A stretch of 13,682 bases of DNA from Bacillota bacterium (GTDB taxonomy: Bacteria > Bacillota > Clostridia > Lachnospirales > Lachnospiraceae). This document shows positions 1 to 6,917 of the stretch, one piece after another. The notes beneath the pieces are model-generated. The model worked only from the letters and a program-made list of their open reading frames with translations. It ran no database searches and was not told the DNA's origin. How positions within the stretch are numbered: the stretch's first letter is position 1; each line of letters begins with the position of its first letter. Location of the stretch: positions 1 through 13,682 of the forward strand of contig JAFAFU010000072.1 in NCBI GenBank assembly GCA_023423335.1, given 5' to 3'. Made by a program: the position numbers and the translations under genes.

Positions 1-1
1 A

Positions 2-400
2 ATGATTAATCTTCTGTGCGATGCAGATAACATTTTAGATAACTATTCTGATAAGGTGTGGTGGAGATGCAAAGACTGTAATCATAAATATCAAATGAGT
101 CCAAAGCAAAGGGGTTATTACCAAAAAAGACATATGAAATCTTGTCCACATTGTAAAGGGTTGAGACAAAAGAAAAAAACATTTCTTCTAAAAAGAAAAG
201 CCACTTATCTTAGTTTTAAGATAGGTGGCTTAGTTGTAACAAAATGCATTACAGAAAATTTAAGAAATAAAGTTCATAAATTTATAGTTTTAATACGATT
301 ATTTTTCCCTCAGCTTCACCACATTAGCAGCACTACGGCGGCGGCTGTCTTCAATCGCTGCATAGTGCTTCTTTGTTGTATTGACATCCTTATGGCCTAA
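2..400 (+). CDS. zinc-ribbon protein, C-terminal part (5' end outside window)
   Basis: The frame is open from the window edge, so the Met at position 2 is probably internal and the gene begins upstream. Residues 19-51 (window numbering) show a WWRC-x2-C ... CPHC pattern: Cys23 and Cys26 pair with Cys48 and Cys51, as in the small Trp-rich zinc ribbons of the DUF4379 type that often occur in Clostridia. Basic residues follow (KGLRQKKK). Related proteins, as I remember them, end shortly after this point. Here the frame runs about 70 codons further, through a hairpin at 198-231 and 102 nt antisense into the recombinase gene. The last 70 residues have no recognisable domain and are probably not native, so the original stop may be lost. 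Function is unknown; nucleic-acid binding is an inference from the fold type. Confidence 0.5.
   Translation: MINLLCDADNILDNYSDKVWWRCKDCNHKYQMSPKQRGYYQKRHMKSCPHCKGLRQKKKTFLLKRKATYLSFKIGGLVVTKCITENLRNKVHKFIVLIRLFFPQLHHISSTTAAAVFNRCIVLLCCIDILMA
198..231 (-). terminator. Rho-independent terminator of the recombinase gene
   Basis: Two 15-nt arms (198-212 and 217-231) pair with a single G-T mismatch around a 4-nt loop (GTTT). On the minus strand the stem is followed by a T-rich tail (CTTTTCTTTTT), the classic order for termination of the minus-strand gene ending at 299. On the plus strand the tail is poor in T, so it fits the recombinase better than the zinc-ribbon gene, whose frame runs through it. 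Confidence 0.75.
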
Positions 401-1348
401 TACGTCGGCAACCAGATAGATATCACCAGTTTCCCGGTACAGACTGGTGCCGTAGGTGCTGCGGAGCTTATGCGGCGTTATTTTCTTAAGCTTCGTAACA
501 GTCTGGGAATACTTTTTCACCAGATTCTCGACGGAGCGGACATTCAGCCGCTTTGATTGCATCGAGAGGAAGAGGGCGTTGGCATGACCGTCAGCAGGAA
601 CAAGCTGCAGGCGTTCCTCCAGATAGTTCAGCAGGGCTTCCCGGACCTCTTCACCAAAGTATACGATTACCTCATAACCGCCCTTACGGCGAATCTTTAT
701 ACCGTTATTGTCAAAATCTACATCATTGATGTCAAGACCGACACATTCGCTGACACGGATTCCGGTACCAAGCAGGAGAGTCATCAATGCCAGATCCCGG
801 ACCTTCGTCTTCTCATGATATTTCTGCTGGGCTTTCGTCAGATTCTCGGCTTTTTCCACCTCATCCAACAGTCTTGCCACCTCATCAATTTCCAGACGGA
901 TGATCTCCTTTTGATGAAGCTTGGGTACGCTGACAAAGGAGGCGGGATTTGTTGTAATCATTTCCTTCTTATAATAATAGTTATAGAAGCTGCGAAGGGA
1001 CACCAGCTTTCGTTTCTTTCCGTTCTCCGTATTAAGCCGCTCGGCATCATCGGTTTTATAATAAGACAGATATTCAAGATACTCCTCGATATCAATAGCC
1101 TTTATCCGGTCAAGGATATCGACCTTCCATTCTGCAATCGGCGTATTCTTAAGTGAAGGATTACTCGCTGCCAGAAAATCAAAGAAGACCCCCAGATCAT
1201 AGGCATAAGCGATCCTTGTCCTGGAAGAGGTGGTGGGCTCGATTCCGCGGAAGAAATCCCTGCAGAATCTCGGAAGGTTCTCCAGAAGAGAGCGTAACTT
1301 CATTGCATTATCAATATTTATTTGGTCATGGTAATTACGTTCTGCCAT
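299..1348 (-). CDS. tyrosine recombinase / integrase (XerC/D-like)
   Basis: A 349-residue DNA strand-exchange enzyme that breaks and rejoins DNA through a 3'-phosphotyrosine intermediate. All catalytic residues are visible: Arg198 (GTGIRVSE), Lys222 in the beta hairpin (IRRKGG), His293 and Arg296 (TPHKLR), His319 (LGHKD) and nucleophile Tyr329 (HYAAI). Residues 25-145 are the SAM-like core-binding domain; the catalytic domain covers about 150-345. The length is slightly over the roughly 300 of XerC/XerD because of an N-terminal extension and an insert near 165-180. The ATG is preceded by GGAAAGG about 13 nt upstream, a loose spacing. No excisionase, repressor or att repeat is seen nearby, so it may be a resident Xer-like recombinase rather than the integrase of a mobile element. 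The terminator at 198-231 follows it. Confidence 0.93.
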   Translation of the reverse strand: MAERNYHDQINIDNAMKLRSLLENLPRFCRDFFRGIEPTTSSRTRIAYAYDLGVFFDFLAASNPSLKNTPIAEWKVDILDRIKAIDIEEYLEYLSYYKTDDAERLNTENGKKRKLVSLRSFYNYYYKKEMITTNPASFVSVPKLHQKEIIRLEIDEVARLLDEVEKAENLTKAQQKYHEKTKVRDLALMTLLLGTGIRVSECVGLDINDVDFDNNGIKIRRKGGYEVIVYFGEEVREALLNYLEERLQLVPADGHANALFLSMQSKRLNVRSVENLVKKYSQTVTKLKKITPHKLRSTYGTSLYRETGDIYLVADVLGHKDVNTTKKHYAAIEDSRRRSAANVVKLREK

Positions 1349-1381
1349 AGTTCATCACAAACCTTTCCGGATAGAGAATTA

Positions 1382-1586
1382 TTAAATATATTTGGCAATC
1401 AGACGTTCTACAATTGTATCATTGATAACCGGCTTCCAGGATAACCCTATGATAACGGAGAAGCCTGCTTCCTGATCGCCTGTATTGGCAGTAACGCCGT
1501 CCTGTTGCCTGATTTTTCGGATAAAAGCGTCTTAAATCATCAATTGCCCATAACAGGATAGCGCTGTTTTACTTACTATGCTTCAT
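1382..1586 (-). pseudogene. possible decayed small gene upstream of the recombinase
   Basis: On the minus strand a 49-codon open stretch (1531 to 1382) ends with TAA, 33 nt before the recombinase ATG, and reads like real protein (GFSVIIGLSWKPVINDTIVE). No ATG starts it; a stop precedes it at 1532-1534. One nucleotide out of phase, 1586-1512 reads ATG, five codons, an in-frame TAA (1569-1571), then NSAILLWAIDDLRRFYPKN, which is also protein-like. One frameshift near 1512-1531 and one nonsense change would join them into a protein of about 65-70 residues. I do not recognise the family. It could be chance, but the codon choice resembles the neighbouring genes. Confidence 0.3.
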
Positions 1587-2224
1587 TATTTATATCATAA
1601 ACAAAGAGTGTATTTATAGTGTGTTACTCTGCTCATATATCGCAAGCGAACTTGTAAATACCCTGCCTTCATGGATAAATTGGCTTATCGTGTACATTGT
1701 ATCATAAAATACAAGAAAATGAAATATGTGGATGTTAATTTAAAATTTTACCGGGAACTTATATACTATAGCATTAGTAAGAACACCATAGATTTTGTAA
1801 TAATTAAAGCAAAGCAGCAAAACCGGTTCAATAAAATGCCGCAGACTGCTGTAGAACAACAAAGCTAACTGATACTTATTTAATTCTACTAAAGTAGAAT
1901 ATTGATTTTTGGAACTTTTGCGCTGTGTTTACACTATGTTATGGTAGAATTAAAGATAATTTTTTGCGGTATTTTATCAGAAATCATTGCTTTATTTAGA
2001 TTTTTTTTGTAAAATTTTATAGATGACACATTTTTAACACTATTTAACATTACTGTAATATTTGTAATATTTACAGACAGAGCGAAGCAAGGATGTTTCG
2101 GCTGTCGTTAACAAAAGATAGCCCGCGGATAGAAAGATTACAAGATTTGAATTGGAATTTCTTTCATAGAGGTAATTCCAATGTAACCAGACAGGATAAG
2201 TTCATAGGGAGTTGATGACATCAC
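1587..2224. other. AT-rich intergenic region and amidase leader
   Basis: No convincing gene was found in this stretch. A 65-codon plus-strand frame at 1671-1868 is AT-rich, lacks a ribosome binding site and has no recognisable motif, so it is left out. Short dyads are present: TTGTAT/ATACAA at 1697-1714 (6-nt loop), a stronger one at 1883-1900, GACAG/CTGTC with inner CGAA/TTCG at 2076-2106, and ATTGGAATT/AATTCCAAT at 2151-2182 (14-nt loop). The last two would lie in the amidase leader RNA. A possible weak promoter is TTTAAC (2043-2048), 16 nt, TAATAT (2065-2070). No known riboswitch consensus was recognised. Confidence 0.4.
1883..1900. promoter_or_regulatory. perfect 8-bp-arm palindrome, operator-like
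   Basis: ATTCTACT and AGTAGAAT are perfect inverted repeats separated by AA. A partial second half (GGTAGAAT) lies at 1943-1950. Size and symmetry fit a dimeric repressor site, but the cognate regulator is unknown and the region is AT-rich, where such dyads also arise by chance. Confidence 0.3.
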
Positions 2225-4966
2225 ATGAGATTATTGTTACAAAAGCTACTTAAGATGATGGCTTTTTGCAAACAGGAGCATACTGCCGGAAACCGCCGTT
2301 TTATGATAAGTCTGGGCGGAATTTTGGTGGCGGCACTTTTGATTGTCTGTTTACCGGCAGAAGAGACTCTGGCTGCTTCCGGTTTGAAGCTTTATAATTA
2401 TGCTACGAAGCAGCAGACGGTTTATAAGGACAAGCAGGTGAAGGTAACCTATAACGGCAAGAAGATCAGTGTGGACAGTACACCGGGAATCCTTGTGAAT
2501 GGCATAGCATTGGTATCCTATAAGGATATATTTGCCAACTCTGCTATCAAAGCAAACTGTGTTTACGATAAATCCAAGGGTACGGTAACGATAAGCAAAT
2601 CAGGCACTACGATCGTATTGACGATAGGAAGTAAGAAAGCCACTGTGAACGGTAAGTCAGTCACTATGTCAGTAGCTCCTGCCAAATATAAGTTTGTGGC
2701 TACCGGTGTTACGAAGATCCTGGTTCCCTCCAGATTTGTATGCGAGACCTTTGGCTTTGGTTACACCTGGAACAGCAGCACAAGTACGGTATCCATCGTC
2801 AATGCTTCCGCCACGGCATCCCTGTCATTATCCTATGATAGCGGTAAAAAGTTTGATTATTCAGGAACCCAGGGGGCTGTCACAGTGGATGGGAAGCAGG
2901 TCAGCCTTGGCAATATGCCGAGCATTATCAATAACAATACGGCAATGCTCCGCGCGAAGAGGGTATTTGCAGATTCCCCAATCCAAGCCGATTATACCTA
3001 TGATAAAAACAGCAAGACCGTTACCCTGCAAAAGAACGGCAGAGTACTTGTCATGACAATTGGCAGCTCTACCGGATATCTGAACGGGACTGCGATCAAG
3101 CTGGACAGGGCTCCTATGATTATCTATAATTATGAGACAAAAGCTTCCTATGTCATGGTTCCGGGTAATAATACGGCAAACAGCCTTGGATATGATTACG
3201 TATGGAATAATGGTACCAGGACTTCCATCATTACATCAAAAAATATAAGTACGAAACCGGAGGAGGACAATAATGCCCCTGAGCTGGGAGATTCCGGTTC
3301 AAATAATACCGGACTGATTCTGAGTGAGTGGAGCGTCCCTGCTGAGAACTTTGCGAAGAGCAGCGGAATTTATGCACTGAATGAAGGTTTATCCCAGGAA
3401 GCGGACGGCGGGGTGATCTTCTTCGCAACCAGAGATTACACGAATACAAGCCAGAATGCCGAAACCTATATGCTGATGGCTACGACGCCATTTGGAGAGG
3501 TAATCTCCAGCCGGACCGGACAGCAAATCAGGCTGACGGCCGGGAATAAGCAGTGCAGCGAATATACATATCAGATTTATGGAAGCAGCGGTAATTATAT
3601 TAATTCCATAACGACCGCAAATCGTCCGGAGAATGGCAGCTCGGAGATTGAATTCAATGTTTTGCCTTTGAATTATTCTTATGATATTTCGCTTTCGGAA
3701 GACCGGCTGACGTTATTCGTGACGGTGTATGTCAACAGTATTACCGGAGTAACCGTCGGAACGAACGACCAGGGGGATTATCTGACGCTGACAGGGCTTG
3801 AGCCGTTGACGGTCAATCTTGCGGATCAGAACGGAACGCTGTTACTGGAGCTTCCCTATACGGCGAACGGAGTCGGAAGTCAGAATTCCTACATGGAAGG
3901 TGCAAAATACCTGAATCTTCTATATTCCTCGGACTTTCCGGATAAGACCCAGATCATTCTGGGGTTGAACGGAACCTGTAAGTATACGGTAACTCAGGAA
4001 GGCAGCCAATATACGATATTCCTGCACAACATCTCCGAACAGCCGCCGGTAACCCCGCCCCCTGTGGAAGAGGACACGGTGATTACGGATAAGAGCAAAT
4101 ACGAAATTATTATCCCGAAGCCAAGCGGTATTTCGAAGACTAAGATAACGGATTATGATGACTACTATAATAACCGTTTTTCGATCAAGCTTCCTGGAGA
4201 TTATACCGCATACCTATCTCAATACCCGGTGACCGCGAATTCAAAGGTGATTAAGGATATCTCGGTATTCTTAAACAGCAGCAATGAGACGGAGATCCGG
4301 ATAACGACGACAAAGCTGCAGGGCTATGAGTATGTTACGGATAAGGATAATATCTACATTCATATCGGGAATCCCCGTGATATTTATCCGAATATCGTGA
4401 TCCTGGATCCCGGTCATGGCGGACCGGCCAGTGGTGCGCAGTATTTCGGCACCAAGGAGAAGGACTTTAACCTTAAAATGTTATATGAGCTGGGAAAGAA
4501 CTATTTTAATTCCGATCCCTCCAAGCTGAAGGTGTATTACACCAGGATGTCCGATGTGGATCTGACCCTGGCGGAACGTGCGGCCTATGCCTCGAAAATG
4601 GGTGCCGATCTGTTCGTCAGTCTGCATATGAATGCTTCCACAGCATCGAGTGCTTATGGAACTGAGGTTTATTATTCCAACAATAATAATTCACCGAATT
4701 CTGCCGGTTTGACCAGCAAGAAGCTGGCAGAGATTTTTGTAAAGAAGCTTACCGATGGACTTGGCACGTTAAATCGTGGAGCCAAGGCGGAGAAATACAC
4801 GGTGGTACATAAAAATACGGTTCCGGCGGTACTGATAGAACTGGGCTTCATGTCCAATAAGAATGATTTTGCGAAGCTGTCAGATCCGGTATTCCAGGAT
4901 AAGGCAGTCCGGATCATCTATGAGACAATGCTGCAGGTATTTGAGCAATATCCAACCGGAAGATAA
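2225..4966 (+). CDS. secreted N-acetylmuramoyl-L-alanine amidase with tandem stalk domains
   Basis: A 913-residue zinc-dependent amidase that cleaves the bond between N-acetylmuramic acid and the stem peptide of peptidoglycan. The catalytic Amidase_3 domain is at about 722-908, with His731 (DPGHGG), Glu745, His801 (SLHMNAS) and Glu872 (IELGFMSN), the expected zinc ligands and catalytic Glu. The N-terminus is basic, with a hydrophobic segment at 27-45 and a likely signal peptidase site after TLA (residue 50). Two copper-amine-oxidase-N-like stalk domains follow (about 67-192 and 204-337), an apparent tandem duplication. Then come an Asn/Asp-rich linker, a beta-rich region (363-600) that I do not recognise, a Pro-rich linker (604-619) and an AMIN-like beta domain (620-716). 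Many secreted amidases are 200-400 residues, so this is very large. The start is supported only by AGGGAG 13 nt upstream, a long spacing. A 59-nt hairpin separates it from the GHL10 gene. Confidence 0.93.
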   Translation: MRLLLQKLLKMMAFCKQEHTAGNRRFMISLGGILVAALLIVCLPAEETLAASGLKLYNYATKQQTVYKDKQVKVTYNGKKISVDSTPGILVNGIALVSYKDIFANSAIKANCVYDKSKGTVTISKSGTTIVLTIGSKKATVNGKSVTMSVAPAKYKFVATGVTKILVPSRFVCETFGFGYTWNSSTSTVSIVNASATASLSLSYDSGKKFDYSGTQGAVTVDGKQVSLGNMPSIINNNTAMLRAKRVFADSPIQADYTYDKNSKTVTLQKNGRVLVMTIGSSTGYLNGTAIKLDRAPMIIYNYETKASYVMVPGNNTANSLGYDYVWNNGTRTSIITSKNISTKPEEDNNAPELGDSGSNNTGLILSEWSVPAENFAKSSGIYALNEGLSQEADGGVIFFATRDYTNTSQNAETYMLMATTPFGEVISSRTGQQIRLTAGNKQCSEYTYQIYGSSGNYINSITTANRPENGSSEIEFNVLPLNYSYDISLSEDRLTLFVTVYVNSITGVTVGTNDQGDYLTLTGLEPLTVNLADQNGTLLLELPYTANGVGSQNSYMEGAKYLNLLYSSDFPDKTQIILGLNGTCKYTVTQEGSQYTIFLHNISEQPPVTPPPVEEDTVITDKSKYEIIIPKPSGISKTKITDYDDYYNNRFSIKLPGDYTAYLSQYPVTANSKVIKDISVFLNSSNETEIRITTTKLQGYEYVTDKDNIYIHIGNPRDIYPNIVILDPGHGGPASGAQYFGTKEKDFNLKMLYELGKNYFNSDPSKLKVYYTRMSDVDLTLAERAAYASKMGADLFVSLHMNASTASSAYGTEVYYSNNNNSPNSAGLTSKKLAEIFVKKLTDGLGTLNRGAKAEKYTVVHKNTVPAVLIELGFMSNKNDFAKLSDPVFQDKAVRIIYETMLQVFEQYPTGR

Positions 4967-4977
4967 TAATTACTGAA

Positions 4978-5036
4978 GGGGGATGCGTATAAGTATTCGG
5001 TGACATGGGATTACCGGTATTTATAATGCATCCCCC
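4978..5036 (+). terminator. long hairpin after the amidase gene, probable terminator or attenuator
   Basis: GGGGGATGC (4978-4986) pairs perfectly with GCATCCCCC (5028-5036). Inside it TATAA/TTATA (4988-4992 with 5021-5025) and CGGT/ACCG (4998-5001 with 5013-5016) also pair. A T run (5043-5047) begins 6 nt after the stem. It starts 12 nt after the amidase stop and ends 29 nt before the chosen GHL10 start, so it could stop or attenuate transcription into that gene. No separate promoter for the GHL10 gene is visible. Confidence 0.6.
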
Positions 5037-5065
5037 TGATGATTTTTAAGAAAGGAAGAAGGAAC

Positions 5066-6310
5066 ATGCAGGGAAGAGGCAGGAAGCTATTCTTCAGGCT
5101 GATTAGTGTATGCTTGATTGCCGTAAATCTGATCTATTCCGGGATGCCGGATGGGTACGCTTTGGCTGCGGAAGGAGGAAAGGAATTCAATGCGGTCTGG
5201 ATCTCTTATCTGGAATTTTTAGACCGGATGAAGGATCCTGTGACCGGGAAGAACGGTTATACCAAAGAACGCTTTGAAGCGGTGATCAATGAGATGTTTG
5301 ATAATGCAGTATCCCTCAGGATGAATGCGGTTGTCGTTCATGTAAGACCCTTCGGAGACGCATTCTATCCTTCGGATTACTTTCCGTGGTCGAAATACAT
5401 CTCAGGAACCCAGGGTGTGGATCCGGGCTTTGACCCCTTGAACGATATGATTCAGGCCGCACATGAGAGAGGGCTGCAGTTCCATGCCTGGATCAATCCT
5501 TACCGGGTAACCGGTAACAGTACGGATCTTTCCTTACTGTCGAAGGATAATCCGGCGAGAAAATGGCTGACTGACAAATCAAAGTCAAATGACCGGAGGG
5601 TTCTGACCTACGGCGGCTCTCTGTACTATAATCCTGCGGATCCCTGGACCCAGCTGCTGATCAGGGACGGTATTCAGGAGATTGTGGAGAATTATGATGT
5701 GGATGGGATACATTTTGATGATTACTTTTATCCGACCTTAGGAACAAATTATAAGAAAACCTTTGATTATCTGGAATATGAAGAGTATTGTAGCTGGTCC
5801 AAGGAGAATGGCCTTAAGGTAAAATCCGTGTCTGACTGGAGACGGGAAAATGTGAATAAGCTGGTAAAAAAGGTATACCAGCTGGTGAAGAAGCAGGACG
5901 AGAATATCGTATTCGGCATCAGTCCCGGCGGTTTCCTTGATTATCTGGTTATGGAGGACCGGTATTACTGTGATATCAAGACCTGGCTGTCCAAACCCGG
6001 CTATATTGATTATATCGCGCCGCAGTTATACTGGTCGTTCAGCCATTCCAAGTTTCCCTATGATAAGACCCTGGACCGCTGGCTGGCTTTGTGTACCAAT
6101 ACTAAGGTCAAGGTTTATGTGGGTATCGCCGTCTATAAGGCCGGCTCCAATGATGAAGCCGCCTGGAAGCAGGATGCCGACCAGCTGAAGAAGCAGATTG
6201 AGTATGCCCGTAAAACCGGCAGGGTAGACGGCTTTTTGTATTTCCGATATGACTATTTCTACAAAGCAGCCACAAAAAACGGTGTGAAGAGATTAATAAA
6301 GATATTATAG
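5066..6310 (+). CDS. secreted GHL10 (DUF187) glycosidase-like protein
   Basis: A 414-residue family 10 glycosyl-hydrolase-like protein (GHL10, formerly DUF187, the YngK type), predicted to act on extracellular glycan; the substrate is not established for most members. Residues 1-34 form a signal peptide (basic start, hydrophobic core, site after ALA). The TIM-barrel-like core begins at EFNAVWISYLE. Family-typical motifs are FHAWINPYRV (139-148), DGIHFDDYFYP (213-223, with adjacent acidic residues likely in the active site) and IAPQLYWSF (317-325). I chose ATG 5066 because AGGAAG sits 7 nt upstream; the in-frame ATG at 5039 directly abuts a hairpin and has no ribosome binding site. No lipobox Cys is seen. 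It follows the amidase and converges on the L,D-transpeptidase with one base between stops, suggesting a wall-remodelling cluster. Confidence 0.88.
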   Translation: MQGRGRKLFFRLISVCLIAVNLIYSGMPDGYALAAEGGKEFNAVWISYLEFLDRMKDPVTGKNGYTKERFEAVINEMFDNAVSLRMNAVVVHVRPFGDAFYPSDYFPWSKYISGTQGVDPGFDPLNDMIQAAHERGLQFHAWINPYRVTGNSTDLSLLSKDNPARKWLTDKSKSNDRRVLTYGGSLYYNPADPWTQLLIRDGIQEIVENYDVDGIHFDDYFYPTLGTNYKKTFDYLEYEEYCSWSKENGLKVKSVSDWRRENVNKLVKKVYQLVKKQDENIVFGISPGGFLDYLVMEDRYYCDIKTWLSKPGYIDYIAPQLYWSFSHSKFPYDKTLDRWLALCTNTKVKVYVGIAVYKAGSNDEAAWKQDADQLKKQIEYARKTGRVDGFLYFRYDYFYKAATKNGVKRLIKIL

Positions 6311-6311
6311 C

Positions 6312-6707
6312 CTATACGATCTTAACGCTGGTTCCAACCGGAGCCAGATTACTCAGTTCGATGACATTCTTATTTTGCATACGGATACAGCCGTTTGATA
6401 CATTTTTTCCGATGGAAGCGGGATTGTTTGTACCGTGGATTCCATAGCCTCCGGGAGGAGCATTCAGGCCTAACCAGCGGGCACCGAAGGGCCCGCCGGG
6501 ATTAACGGCTTTATTAATAATCTGAAAGGTTCCTGCCGGAGTCGGGGTCGTGGCTTTTCCTACAGCTACCGGATATACCTTATATACGCCGCCATCCTTA
6601 AAAAGGGTCAGAGTGCGGTTGCTTCTGTTAATTGTAATGGAATAGGATACTTTCCCATAGCGTAATTGGTCAAAACCGTTATTGTTTTCCGATAATACTT
6701 CGTTCAT
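6312..6707 (-). CDS. short L,D-transpeptidase (YkuD domain), no signal peptide
   Basis: A 131-residue protein that is almost only a YkuD domain. L,D-transpeptidases form 3-3 peptidoglycan cross-links or anchor proteins through an acyl-enzyme on Cys. The HGTN-x10-SNGCIRM signature is complete: His91, Ser104 and catalytic Cys107. ATG 6707 is preferred because GGAG lies 5 nt upstream. An in-frame TTG (6740) would add 11 residues but has no good ribosome binding site, and a TAG lies two codons before it. With either start there is no signal peptide or membrane segment, although most L,D-transpeptidases are exported; short leaderless YkuD proteins exist in spore formers. A repeat (6715-6745) abuts the gene start, so an original 5' portion may have been lost. 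No terminator separates it from the convergent GHL10 gene. Confidence 0.85.
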   Translation of the reverse strand: MNEVLSENNNGFDQLRYGKVSYSITINRSNRTLTLFKDGGVYKVYPVAVGKATTPTPAGTFQIINKAVNPGGPFGARWLGLNAPPGGYGIHGTNNPASIGKNVSNGCIRMQNKNVIELSNLAPVGTSVKIV

Positions 6708-6714
6708 AATAACT

Positions 6715-6745
6715 CCATCTGCCGCTTCAGCGGCATACAAAACCT
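6715..6745 (-). repeat. dispersed GC-rich hairpin repeat, copy A
   Basis: Read on the minus strand this copy is AGGTTTTGTATGCCGC, a 4-nt loop, then GCGGCAGATGG. It matches copy B (7915-7945) at 15 of 16 left-side bases and across GCGGCAGA on the right. GCCGC/GCGGC forms a small stem. The copy sits immediately upstream of the L,D-transpeptidase start, and its last bases form part of that gene's ribosome binding site region. Confidence 0.6.
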
Positions 6746-6747
6746 AA

Positions 6748-6774
6748 GCGAAAAGCACGTGAGTGCTGTTTTGC
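6748..6774. repeat. imperfect hairpin next to repeat copy A
   Basis: GCGAAAAGCAC (6748-6758) pairs with GTGCTGTTTTGC (6763-6774) around a GTGA loop, with one bulged G and one G-T pair. It lies just outside copy A and may belong to the same larger repeat unit, extending toward 6800. It has no T-rich tail on either strand, so a terminator role is not supported. The rest of 6775-6917 shows only a 5-bp hairpin at 6893-6906. Confidence 0.4.
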
Positions 6775-6917
6775 AAAGCGAATTTCTAAATTCACTTTTT
6801 GATAAATGCACTTCTTTTCAACCTAATCACCAGGGAATTCATATGTATTATTATATGAACGATTACGAAAAATGCCAATGGGAGTAATGTACGCCGAGAT
6901 CCCGGCTGTGCGATATG

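Noticed and set aside
557..1156. A 199-codon plus-strand open frame
   Set aside because: It is entirely antisense to the recombinase, whose catalytic motifs are all present on the minus strand; it has no family motif of its own.
1671..1868. A 65-codon plus-strand frame in the intergenic region
   Set aside because: It is AT-rich with no ribosome binding site, no recognisable motif and no neighbour in an operon; more likely chance.
2043..2182. Possible riboswitch in the amidase leader
   Set aside because: Two hairpins can be drawn, but none of the c-di-GMP or ydaO-type conserved cores I know was recognisable.
6893..6906. Small hairpin (GCCGA, GATC, CCGGC) after the AraC gene as terminator
   Set aside because: The stem is only 5 bp and no T-rich tail follows on the minus strand.
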